A stretch of 64,000 nt of DNA from Corallococcus sp. EGB (GTDB lineage Bacteria; Myxococcota; Myxococcia; Myxococcales; Myxococcaceae): NCBI RefSeq assembly GCF_019968905.1, contig NZ_CP079946.1:8529356-8593355 (forward strand). Direction: 5' to 3'. Under the pieces are notes generated by a model. It was not told where the DNA came from, searched no databases, and saw only the letters and a list, made by a program, of their open reading frames with translations. Position numbers and translations under genes: made by a program. This document shows, in pieces, positions 53,986 to 61,671 of the stretch. Position 1 is the first letter of the stretch, and each line of letters opens with the position of its first letter.

Positions 53986-55919
53986 GCCCCCATGAGACAC
54001 CGCCCGGCGAGCACGCGGAGCTCACGCGTCACGCATCCACGAAACCCGTCCAGAAGGCTTTCAGCCCGGCCCATTCCTCCATGCGGCTGATGGTGGTGGA
54101 TGCGCTTCCAGCTGGCACTCTCATTGGCTCCTGGCACGTCGTCCAGCGATTGGCGGCAGGGGGATACGGTGCGGTCTACGTCGTGCACGCGAAGGGTCGT
54201 CCTCGCGGCAGGCGGTATGCGCTGAAGCTCGCGCGCCAACCGGACAGCCCCTGGTTCTCACGTGAAGCGGAGGTGCTGTCCCGCTTGCGGCATCCGGGGG
54301 TGCCTCGCATCGTGGCCTCGGGCGATTGGCAGCCTGGCTCCGAGAACCACCCGTTCCTGGTCATGGAGCACGTGGAGGGTGAGCCGCTTTATGCGTGGGC
54401 TCGCGCCCGCAATCCCACGGCTCGGGAGGCGGGCGCATTGTTCATGCAGGCCGCGGAGATCCTGGCCTTCGCGCACCAGCGCGGCGTCCTGCACCGCGAC
54501 TTCAAGGGAGACAACATCCTCGTCCAGCCCGCTGGACGCCTCACCTTGCTGGATTGGGGGGCGGGCTGGCATCCCGATGCGGCTCCCCTGACCGGAACAG
54601 GCCAGCTCCCTCCCGGCACGGCGCACTACGCCAGTCCACAACTCCACCCCTGGCGGATGGAAGCGCCTTCACGACAGGCCCAGGCATCGCCTCGCTACGG
54701 TGTGACGGATGAGCTGTACGCCGTGGGCGTCACCTTCCATCGCTTGCTGACGGATACCTATCCACCGCTCCCCCAGGCGGGAGAAAGGCCGGCACACGCA
54801 TGGCTCAATCCGCGCGTGCCGGAGGCGCTGGCATCGCTCGTCACGCGTCTGCTCGCGTTCTCGCCCGACGCGCGGCCACCGAGCGCAGCCGCGCTGGCCT
54901 CCGAACTGCATCAGGCCCTGGCGCATGCGGATGCATCCTGGGACCTGCCCCTGTTCGACTGGGCCACACCGCCCTCCTCTTCCACACGCACGACACAGGA
55001 GGTGCCCGGGATGGCGGGGCCGGTGGCTCCGGGACAGGAGGTTCCACTCCAGCACGCACGCCTCCAGCGCCTGGACCGGGTCCAGCGCTTCCGCGATGCG
55101 CGCGGACTGCGTCGCCGGGTCCCCGCGCACGTCGCCCGGAAGGAAGCCCAGGCCATCCTCGCCGCGAGCACGAGGCTCCACCGACAGGCGCGCAAGGCCC
55201 TCTGGCGCCGGGGCGCCATGGTCGTCGCGTGCGTGCTGGCCATGGTGTGGCTGGGCTGGAGTCAGGGAGTCTTCTCGAACACCGACGTCGATGCGCCAGC
55301 GAGCCCCGCGCCGCCTCCCGTGGCGCGAGTGCCCGGGCCCGACCAAGCTGCCGCGTCCGGAGCGGCCCCTTCCTTCCCTGCGCCGCTTCCGCTGGAGAAG
55401 GAAGCCATGAGCATTCCCTTGAAGCAGGACCGCCCGGTTCGCAGCCGCTCGCTGGCGCGCGACTGCGCGTTGGCCGTCGGCGCGGCCTCGACCCTCCTCG
55501 CTTGCGCGGGTGCGCAGGTGGTGCCCAAGCCCCAACGCTGCCCCACGGAGGCCCTGGATGCGATGAAGGCGCTGAAGCTGCGGCGGGATGGAAAGGCGGC
55601 CATCACGCTCGACGTCCGCTATCCCTTCCGTCCGGATGCCCTGCTGACCACCGTGGGCGACGGAGACGTCGTCAGCGTCCTGGAGGAACAACACGGCCGG
55701 CTTCCGCAAGGGACCCTGGTCTACGGACGGCTGTGGACGGGGGGAGAGGAGGTCGTGGGCCGCTACACACGCGTGGAGACGCCTGACGGCCGCAGCTACC
55801 CGGTTTGCTTCGTCCTCGGGAACAGTGACGGCCGGTGGCCGAAAGCTCCGGGCTCCAAGCCCGGCGCTCCGCTCCTCCCTCGAAACGTGGGCTACACCGT
55901 GGTGGACGCGTTTCCGTAG
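53982..55919 (+). CDS. Ser/Thr kinase fused to a lipoprotein-like domain
   Basis: 645 residues starting in the ATGA overlap with the DUF2381 gene. The kinase (residues 50-315) has Gly loop AAGGYG, Lys82 in YALKLA, HRDFKGDN, and DWG instead of DFG, with no canonical APE; the catalytic Asp is present. Transmembrane helix at about 411-429. After a Pro/Ala linker, residue 476 is an internal Met preceded by GGAGAAGGAAGCC, followed by a basic n-region, a hydrophobic segment and lipobox LLAC; the C-terminal 140 residues form a beta domain. This looks like a separate lipoprotein gene fused in frame, or a nested start. Partner of DUF2381. Confidence 0.85.
   Translation: MSPHETPPGEHAELTRHASTKPVQKAFSPAHSSMRLMVVDALPAGTLIGSWHVVQRLAAGGYGAVYVVHAKGRPRGRRYALKLARQPDSPWFSREAEVLSRLRHPGVPRIVASGDWQPGSENHPFLVMEHVEGEPLYAWARARNPTAREAGALFMQAAEILAFAHQRGVLHRDFKGDNILVQPAGRLTLLDWGAGWHPDAAPLTGTGQLPPGTAHYASPQLHPWRMEAPSRQAQASPRYGVTDELYAVGVTFHRLLTDTYPPLPQAGERPAHAWLNPRVPEALASLVTRLLAFSPDARPPSAAALASELHQALAHADASWDLPLFDWATPPSSSTRTTQEVPGMAGPVAPGQEVPLQHARLQRLDRVQRFRDARGLRRRVPAHVARKEAQAILAASTRLHRQARKALWRRGAMVVACVLAMVWLGWSQGVFSNTDVDAPASPAPPPVARVPGPDQAAASGAAPSFPAPLPLEKEAMSIPLKQDRPVRSRSLARDCALAVGAASTLLACAGAQVVPKPQRCPTEALDAMKALKLRRDGKAAITLDVRYPFRPDALLTTVGDGDVVSVLEEQHGRLPQGTLVYGRLWTGGEEVVGRYTRVETPDGRSYPVCFVLGNSDGRWPKAPGSKPGAPLLPRNVGYTVVDAFP
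55407..55919 (+). other. Possible nested in-frame lipoprotein start
   Basis: From ATG 55407 the frame encodes MSIPLKQDRPVRSRSL, a hydrophobic segment and lipobox TLLAC, then a soluble domain containing LRRDGKAAITLDVRYPFRPD and VLGNSDGRWPK. A strong Shine-Dalgarno (GGAGAAGGAAGCC) sits directly upstream, and there is no stop between it and the kinase. A 170-residue lipoprotein could be made independently of the kinase. Confidence 0.45.
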
Positions 55920-55949
55920 ACGCCATGCGCCTGCGGTAAGCCCCGGGGC

Positions 55950-56228
55950 ATGAGCCACTTCCCGGCGCACGAAGCGCTCCGCTCCGTCGCGCTCTACCAA
56001 CCCGGGCCCACCGAGGGCTGGCGCTACGCCGTCTCCACCCAGGCCGGCGGAACCCTGGACGGGAGGCTGCCCGGCAGCCTTCCCGCCACTTCGTTCGAGG
56101 AGGCCCGGGCCCGGATGGAACAGAAGCTGGCGGAGCCCTTCGGTCGCCCCGCCACGCTCCGTTGGAAGGAGACCTCGCCCGGGTGGTGGACGGGCGAAGC
56201 GATGGACGGGTCCGCCGGCCCAGCGTGA
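55950..56228 (+). CDS. Small hypothetical protein
   Basis: 92 residues from ATG 55950, 30 bases after the kinase stop: MSHFPAHEALRSVALYQPGP and then EGWRYAVSTQAGGTLDGRLP, SFEEARARMEQKLAEPFGRP, ending MDGSAGPA. A compact alpha/beta sequence with no signal. No family recognised and no clear ribosome site, so it could be cotranslated from the kinase message or not be real. Confidence 0.45.
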   Translation: MSHFPAHEALRSVALYQPGPTEGWRYAVSTQAGGTLDGRLPGSLPATSFEEARARMEQKLAEPFGRPATLRWKETSPGWWTGEAMDGSAGPA

Positions 56229-56274
56229 GTGCGGCCCGCGACGCTACGCAAGCAGGTCCAGCCGGGCCTTCACC

Positions 56275-56340
56275 GCGCAGGATTCGAACCCTCGGCCTTG
56301 GGCTCCGGAGGCCAACGCCCGGGTTCGCCCCCCCTGAGCC
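56275..56340 (-). other. Degenerate tRNA-Arg-like remnant
   Basis: On the minus strand GGGTTCGAATCC looks like a T arm, preceded by CTCCGGA in the position of an anticodon loop (CCG, Arg) and GGCTCAG like a D-arm start. But the acceptor arms do not pair, the D-to-anticodon spacing is about seven bases too long, and stems are imperfect. Probably a decayed tRNA or an integration-site relic. Confidence 0.3.
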
Positions 56341-56370
56341 GGGCTCAAGAAAACGCGCGCCGTGCGTGTG

Positions 56371-56401
56371 ACGAACGACCCGATTTTCGGGGTCATTTCG
56401 T
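56371..56401. promoter_or_regulatory. Interrupted palindrome upstream of the sigma operon
   Basis: ACGAA-C-GA-CCCGA-TTT-TCGGG-G-TC-AT-TTCGT: nested complementary arms (ACGAA/TTCGT, CCCGA/TCGGG) centred at TTT, 58 bases before the sigma start. Could be an operator or a leader hairpin controlling the sigma/anti-sigma/caspase operon. Confidence 0.4.
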
Positions 56402-56458
56402 ATCTCATTTCCAGAAGGGGCCCGGCCGGGCGCCTCCAGGAGACACGGAGCCTTCCGC

Positions 56459-57157
56459 GTGCTGCCAGGAACAGAACGGTCCGTCTTGGAGGCGTTCCGC
56501 CGGGGTGACACCGCCGTGCTCACCCAGGTCTACCGGACCTATTCGCCCGAGGTGCTGCGCTACCTGTCCCGGCGCTTCGCCGTGCATTCGGAGACCGGCA
56601 CGCGCTCCGTCGCGCTCACGCCCCTGGACCTGGACGCCGCGCACCAGGAGACCTTCGTGCGGGCCTTCCGCCCCCACATGCGCCAGGCCTACGACGGCGT
56701 GCGCCCCTACCTGGGCTTCCTGCTCAGCGTCGCCCGGTCCACCGCCATTGATTTGATGCGCGCCTCCGGCCGCGTGGCCCGGGAGGCCATCCCCCTGGAA
56801 GACGCGCCGGAGCTCACGCACGCCTCCACCGAGGGCAAGAGCCCGGAGGAAGAAGCGCTGGGCGCCGAGGTCCGCACCCTCGTGCGCCGCTTCCTGGAGG
56901 GCCTGCCCGACGAAGGGCGCGCGCTCGCGCAGCTGCGCTTCATGGACGGCCTGTCCCAGGAGTCCGCCGCCAACCAGCTGAAGCTCACCCGCGGCGAGCT
57001 GCGGGTGCGCGAACGCCGCCTGCGGTTGCAGTTCACCGAACACCTGAAGGACTCGGGGTGGTTGGACGGTGATGCCGTCCCGGGACGCCTCCAGCTGGGC
57101 GCCCTGCTGGCCACCCTGGCCCTGCTGTGCGCCATCCCATTCGGGAGCCTCCCATGA
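56459..57157 (+). CDS. RNA polymerase sigma factor (ECF-type) with C-terminal hydrophobic helix
   Basis: 232 residues from GTG 56459 (GGAG upstream). Region 2 spans about 18-100: VLTQVYRTYSPEVLRYLSRR, then DAAHQETFVRAFR (region 2.2-like) and GFLLSVARSTAIDLMRASGR (2.4-like). Region 4 at about 140-205 (FLEGLPDEGRALAQLRFMDG, LSQESAANQLKLTRGELRVR) carries the HTH for the -35 element. It differs from textbook ECF factors in a long insert between 2.1 and 2.2 and in ending with LQLGALLATLALLCAIPFGS, a probable transmembrane helix. Its stop overlaps the anti-sigma ATG (ATGA), indicating coupled regulation. Target promoters unknown. Confidence 0.88.
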   Translation: MLPGTERSVLEAFRRGDTAVLTQVYRTYSPEVLRYLSRRFAVHSETGTRSVALTPLDLDAAHQETFVRAFRPHMRQAYDGVRPYLGFLLSVARSTAIDLMRASGRVAREAIPLEDAPELTHASTEGKSPEEEALGAEVRTLVRRFLEGLPDEGRALAQLRFMDGLSQESAANQLKLTRGELRVRERRLRLQFTEHLKDSGWLDGDAVPGRLQLGALLATLALLCAIPFGSLP

Positions 57158-57936
57158 AGTGGTACGAACGCCATGTGGACGCGGGACTGACGCGCTGGTC
57201 GCTGGGAGAGCTGTCCGCCCCCGAATCCTCGCGGCTCCTGCGCCACGCCCACGCCTGCGCCCGCTGCGGCGCCCGCTACGACAAGTGGGCCCGCGCCCAC
57301 CGCGTCCTCGAGTCCGGCCAGACGGACACCCCCACCGCCACGGAGCTGGAGACGCTCACCGCCGCGGGCCTGGACGCCGCCCTCAACGCCGCCGCGCCCC
57401 CGGACGCCGCCCCGGCCCGGTGGCCCACGCTGGCGGTGCTCGGCGCGACGCTCGCGGCCCTCTTCCTGGTCGTGAGGGTGACGCCCACCTCCGTGGGCCC
57501 CACCGCTCCCTCCGAACCCGAGTGGAGCCCGCGGGGGGCCGTGCATGACCCGGCCCCGCCGCTGGCCCAGCCCGTCCTGCGCGTCTTCTGCGCGGCGCCG
57601 GGCCAATCGCTGTTCGAACTGCGCCCCGGGACGGCGTGCCCGCCGGGCGCCACGCTGGCCTTCGCGGCGGGGGCCCGTCCTCCCTACACCCACGTCGCGG
57701 TGCGCGTGCGCGCCGGCGGCCACGAGGAGATCAACGGCCCCTTCCCCTTGAGCGGCAAGGCCGGCGAGGAGCACCCCCTGGAGCTGACGGTCGCGCTGCC
57801 CGCGGGGGCCGATATGGCGGAGGTCACCGCCACGTTCTCCGAGCACCCGGACCCCACCCTGGCGGCCTTGCGCGGCGAGGCGGCAGGGGGGGTGGTGGTG
57901 CTCAGGCAGGAGGTCCGGGTAAAGGATGCTCCATGA
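57154..57936 (+). CDS. Zinc-type anti-sigma factor (ZAS)
   Basis: 260 residues from ATG 57154. The N-terminus has the ZAS zinc motif HAHACARC (HxxxCxxC; His about 42, Cys about 46 and 49) in an alpha-helical bundle (ESSRLLRHAHACARCGARYD) that would hold the adjacent sigma. A transmembrane helix (about 91-108, LAVLGATLAALFLVVRV) separates it from an extracytoplasmic domain of about 140 residues rich in Pro/Ala with strands such as AVRVRAGGHEEINGPFPLSG, likely a signal-sensing module. The caspase gene start overlaps its stop (ATGA). Release could be redox- or proteolysis-driven. Confidence 0.85.
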   Translation: MKWYERHVDAGLTRWSLGELSAPESSRLLRHAHACARCGARYDKWARAHRVLESGQTDTPTATELETLTAAGLDAALNAAAPPDAAPARWPTLAVLGATLAALFLVVRVTPTSVGPTAPSEPEWSPRGAVHDPAPPLAQPVLRVFCAAPGQSLFELRPGTACPPGATLAFAAGARPPYTHVAVRVRAGGHEEINGPFPLSGKAGEEHPLELTVALPAGADMAEVTATFSEHPDPTLAALRGEAAGGVVVLRQEVRVKDAP

Positions 57937-59663
57937 AGAAGCTGGAAGTCCTCCTGGGGGCGGCGCTGCTCTTCTCGGCGCCGGAGGCATTCGCGGACAC
58001 GGTCCGGCGCGCGCTCGTCATTGCCCACAACGGCAGTGACGCTCCCGCGCTCCCGCCGCTTCGCTACGCGGACGACGACGGCGTCCTGTGGGCGGAGACG
58101 CTCCAGCGGCTGGGCGTGGAGACGACGCTGCTGGTGGATCCGGACGAGCCCACGCGCAAGGCCGGCAGCCTCGTGCTGCGGTCCGCGCAGCCGCCCACGC
58201 GCGCCGCCGTGGAGCAGGCCGTGAAGCGGCTGCAAGCGGCGGCCCTCGCGGACCACGCGGCGGGACACCAGACGGACGTGCTGATCATCTACGTGGGCCA
58301 CGGCAACACGGACGACGCGGGCCGCGCCTACTTCACGCTCGCCGACGCGCGCCTCGACCGGACCAGCCTCTATTCGGAGGTCGTGGATCCGCTGGGCGCG
58401 GACTACGTGCACGTCATCGCGGACGCGTGCCGCGCCTCGGGGGTGGTGGGCAGCCGCGGCGGCACGCCGGACGCGGCGGTGCTGGCGGAGTTGCGCGGCG
58501 TCCTGGCGCGCGAACAGCTGGCGTCGCGCCCGAACGTGGGCGCCCTCTTCGCGGAGAGCGAGGACGGCGAGACGCACGAGTGGTCCCGCATCCGCGCGGG
58601 CGTCTTCAGCCACGTGGCCCGCTCCGGCCTGCTGGGTGGCGCGGACATCAACGGCGACGGGCAGGTGGAGTACAGCGAGCTGGCCGCGTTCGTGGCCGCC
58701 TCGCTGCACGGCGTGAAGGGCCTGCCCGCGCGCCTGTCCGTCAACGCCTTCGCGCCCACGGCCGCGCCTCGCCGCCCGCTGGTGGGACCCGCGCCGGAAG
58801 GGCCCCGGCTCACCTTCCCCGCCGGCTTCGAGTACGCGCGACTCTCCGTGGAGGACGCGGCCGGCCAGCGGCTGGTGGACCTGCGCCGGGCGCCGCAGCA
58901 GTGGACGCAGATCCTGCTGCCCCTGCGCGACGTGTACTGGGTGCGCGCGCCGGACGCGGAGGCGCGCGTGACGTTGGCGCAGCTGTCCAAGGGCATGCCC
59001 GAGCTGCGCCCGCGTGAGCTGCAGGAGCGCGGTCCCGCGGAGGAGGCGCTCCGCCGGGGCCTGTTCGCCGTGCCGCTGGACCGCTCCTTCTACGACGAGT
59101 ACGTCGCCGCCGCGAGGCTGGTTCCGGTGGACTTCAGCACGCCCTTCCAGCCGCCCGTCATCGGCGGGGCGCGCCCGGCGCTGGCCGCCGCTCCGCCGCC
59201 CCACTGGACGTCCCGGCTGGAGCTGGGCCTGGGCGCGGGGCGCTCGCCGCTGGGGCTGGCGAGGTTCGCCGCCGGGCCCAGCCTGTCGTGGCGCACGCCG
59301 TCCTCGCTGGACCTGCTCTACTACGGCGTGCGCGGGGCGTACGGCGTGACGCCGCTCGCGGCCCGGGACGGCATCCGGCTGCACCGCCTCACGGTGGAGG
59401 GGCTGGTGGGGTTGGAGCATCCCGCGAACACACCGCTGTTCGCGGAAGCCGGGTTGGGCTGGGGCCTGCTGGGGCTGACGGCGCCGGGCTTCCGGCAGGC
59501 GGACCCCGCGATGCTCACCGGACACGTGGCCGCGGGCGTGACGGGGCGGCTCGCGGGCATGCGATTGCGGCTGTCCGCCCAGGTGGGCATGGACCGCGTC
59601 ACCGCCAATGGCCGGACCGGCGTGGATCCGCAGTACGGCCTGGAAATCTCCCTGAGACGTTGA
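57933..59663 (+). CDS. Secreted caspase-like protease with EF-hand and C-terminal beta-barrel
   Basis: 576 residues. Signal peptide MKKLEVLLGAALLFSAPEAF-A is cleaved before DTVRRALVIAHN. The caspase (C14) domain has His123 in YVGHGN and Cys166 in ADACRASG, the expected order and spacing for a metacaspase/orthocaspase dyad. Residues 238-249 (DINGDGQVEYSE) are a consensus EF-hand loop with all calcium ligands. Residues 420-576 (e.g. RLELGLGAGRSPLG, SLDLLYYGVRGAYGVTPL) alternate in beta-strand fashion and end GLEISLRR, so a small beta-barrel or OMP-like domain is likely. Coupled to the sigma/anti-sigma pair. Substrates and activation unknown. Confidence 0.88.
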   Translation: MKKLEVLLGAALLFSAPEAFADTVRRALVIAHNGSDAPALPPLRYADDDGVLWAETLQRLGVETTLLVDPDEPTRKAGSLVLRSAQPPTRAAVEQAVKRLQAAALADHAAGHQTDVLIIYVGHGNTDDAGRAYFTLADARLDRTSLYSEVVDPLGADYVHVIADACRASGVVGSRGGTPDAAVLAELRGVLAREQLASRPNVGALFAESEDGETHEWSRIRAGVFSHVARSGLLGGADINGDGQVEYSELAAFVAASLHGVKGLPARLSVNAFAPTAAPRRPLVGPAPEGPRLTFPAGFEYARLSVEDAAGQRLVDLRRAPQQWTQILLPLRDVYWVRAPDAEARVTLAQLSKGMPELRPRELQERGPAEEALRRGLFAVPLDRSFYDEYVAAARLVPVDFSTPFQPPVIGGARPALAAAPPPHWTSRLELGLGAGRSPLGLARFAAGPSLSWRTPSSLDLLYYGVRGAYGVTPLAARDGIRLHRLTVEGLVGLEHPANTPLFAEAGLGWGLLGLTAPGFRQADPAMLTGHVAAGVTGRLAGMRLRLSAQVGMDRVTANGRTGVDPQYGLEISLRR

Positions 59664-59875
59664 CGGTCCTCCGCGTGTCCCGTTTCCTCCTCGCGCACAC
59701 CGCGCTGCCGAGCGCCACCGTGGCCGCCTTCATGCTGGCGGGCTGCGCCCCCCCTGCACGGATGGGATTTCCAAACCGGGGGGCCCGCGCGACGCGCGCC
59801 ACTGCCCGCGTTGAGCCCCGCGCGGGCAGCGGGCGGTTGCGGGGCACGGAAGCGGGCGCCTACAGTCGCCGCGCC

Positions 59876-61573
59876 TTGAGCGAGTCCGCCCCCTCCCCGA
59901 GTCCCCCGCTCCCCTCCACCTCCCACCGGGCCCTCGTCGTGGCGCGAGCGCTGGCGGTGCTCGGCGGGCTGGGCTGGTTCCTGTGGCTGGGCGGTGGGCC
60001 GGTGCTGCCGCCCACGCGCATCGACTGGATGATGCGCGAGGACTGGGCCGCGCACATCTTCGGCTGGCTCTTCTTCCGCAACGCGGACTGGGCGCTGCCC
60101 CTGGGCGCGGCGCCCAACCACTTCTATCCCTACGGCTCGTCGGTGGCGCTCACGGACGGCAACCCGTGGGTGGCGCTGCTGCTCAAGCCCCTCTCACCGC
60201 TGTTGCCCGTGGACTTCCAGTACACCGGGCCGTGGCTGGCCCTGTGCTACGCGCTGATGGGCTACTTCGGCGCGAGGCTGGTGGAGGTGGTGTCCCCGCG
60301 CCCGGTGCCCGTGGCGTTGGGCGGCGCGCTGCTGGCGCTGTCGCCGGTGATGGTGGCGCGGTTCGGCCACCCCACGCTGTGCGCGCACTGGCTGCTGCTG
60401 GCCCTGCTGTGGCTCAACCTGCGCGACCTCCCGGACGCGCGCGCCGCGACGCGGAGCCTGGGACTCGCCGCCCTCTTCAACGCCATCGCGTCGGGCACGC
60501 ATCCGTACTGGGTGGCCATGTTGATGCCGCTGACGCTGACGCTCGGGGTGCGGCTCGTCTGGAGCCGGAAACTCGGCCCCGGGCGCGTCGCGGCCCTGTG
60601 CGCGGGCATCGCCGCGCTGGACGTGGGGCTGTTCGCCCTCTTCGGCTACTTCGGCGGCAGCGGGCTGGGCGCGGAGGGCTTCGGAGAGTTCTCCGCGGAC
60701 CTGGCCACGCTGGTGAACCCCATGGGTTGGAGCCGCCTGTTGCCGGACCTGCCCGCCGCGCCCCGGCAGGGCGAGGGCTTCGGCTACCTGGGCGCGGGGG
60801 CGCTGCTGCTCGGGGTGGTGGCCGTGGTGAGCCTGTTCGTCCGCGGGCGCGAGGCGCGCGCGCTGGACTGGCGCCGGGTGCTCCCCGCGGCGGTGATGGT
60901 GCTGCTCATGGCGGTCTACGCGCTGTCGTCGCGCGTGACGTGGCTGGGCCAGCCGGTGGCGGACCTGGACGGGCTGTACGCGCCGCTGGTGAAGGCGACG
61001 AACGCGTTCCGCGCGTCCGGCCGCTTCGTCTGGCCGCTGCACTACCTGCTCTTCGCCGGCGCCGTGCTGGTGGTGGCGCGGCTGTGGCGCGGCGTGCCCG
61101 CGGTGGCCGTGGCCGCGCTCACGGTGGCGCTGGCGCTGCAGGTGTACGACGTGCGCGAGGAGAAGAGCGCCCTCTTCAAGCCCGTGCGCTTCCACCGCCT
61201 GACCTCCACGGACTGGGATGCGCTGAAAGGCCCCTACCAACACCTGGCCCTCTTCCCACCGCAGGTGCAGTGGGTGTGCCGCTATGACGAACCGCTGGTG
61301 AACGCGCTGGCGTATCAGGCATACCGGCTGAAGCTCACGTTCAACAGCGGCTACGCGTCGCGCACGCCTGCGGAGCTGGCCGCGGAGTGCAACGCATCGC
61401 TGCCCACGGGCGGACTGGACGCGAGCACCGCGTACGTGCTGCTGCCGCAGCATGTGCGCCCCTTCCTCGACGCGGGCGCACGCTGCGGTGTCGTGGAGGG
61501 CCTGCCGGTGTGCGTGGCGGGAGGCAACACGGATGCGTTCGCGCAGGGGCTCGCGCGTCAGCCCCTCCGCTGA
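59876..61573 (+). CDS. DUF6311-family polytopic membrane protein
   Basis: 565 residues from TTG 59876 (uncertain; the frame is open to 59288, and a GTG at 59675 is another choice). Roughly 10-12 transmembrane helices. The DUF6311 opening LGGLGWFLWLGGGPVLPPTR and the conserved MMREDWAAHIFGWLFFRN, WALPLGAAPNHFYPYGSSVA, and ATNAFRASGRFVWPLHYLLF are clear; this resembles the glycosyltransferase-C architecture (acidic residues DW/D in the first loop), so use of a polyprenyl-linked sugar in surface polysaccharide modification is plausible but unproven. A C-terminal soluble domain of about 130 residues ends VEGLPVCVAGG. Sits downstream of the caspase gene with a 212-base gap. Confidence 0.8.
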   Translation: MSESAPSPSPPLPSTSHRALVVARALAVLGGLGWFLWLGGGPVLPPTRIDWMMREDWAAHIFGWLFFRNADWALPLGAAPNHFYPYGSSVALTDGNPWVALLLKPLSPLLPVDFQYTGPWLALCYALMGYFGARLVEVVSPRPVPVALGGALLALSPVMVARFGHPTLCAHWLLLALLWLNLRDLPDARAATRSLGLAALFNAIASGTHPYWVAMLMPLTLTLGVRLVWSRKLGPGRVAALCAGIAALDVGLFALFGYFGGSGLGAEGFGEFSADLATLVNPMGWSRLLPDLPAAPRQGEGFGYLGAGALLLGVVAVVSLFVRGREARALDWRRVLPAAVMVLLMAVYALSSRVTWLGQPVADLDGLYAPLVKATNAFRASGRFVWPLHYLLFAGAVLVVARLWRGVPAVAVAALTVALALQVYDVREEKSALFKPVRFHRLTSTDWDALKGPYQHLALFPPQVQWVCRYDEPLVNALAYQAYRLKLTFNSGYASRTPAELAAECNASLPTGGLDASTAYVLLPQHVRPFLDAGARCGVVEGLPVCVAGGNTDAFAQGLARQPLR

Positions 61574-61584
61574 CGCGAAGCGAC

Positions 61585-61633
61585 ACTGAAAATCCTTTCA
61601 GTCCCCGCCGGATCCGCTGTTACCTTGCAGGTA
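61585..61633. promoter_or_regulatory. Inverted repeats upstream of the VOC gene
   Basis: ACTGAAA-ATCC-TTTCAGT (61585-61602) is a perfect 7-base inverted repeat, and TACCT-TGC-AGGTA (61621-61633) a second one. Both lie between the DUF6311 stop and the VOC start at 61672 and look like operator sites. Confidence 0.5.
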
Positions 61634-61671
61634 GCCCGGGTTCCTCCGGGCGCACTTCGAGGGGAGCGACG

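Noticed and set aside
56275-56340. Functional tRNA-Arg(CCG) gene
   Set aside because: Only the T-arm and anticodon-loop-like parts match. The acceptor stem does not pair and the D-arm spacing is wrong, so it is reported only as a possible remnant.
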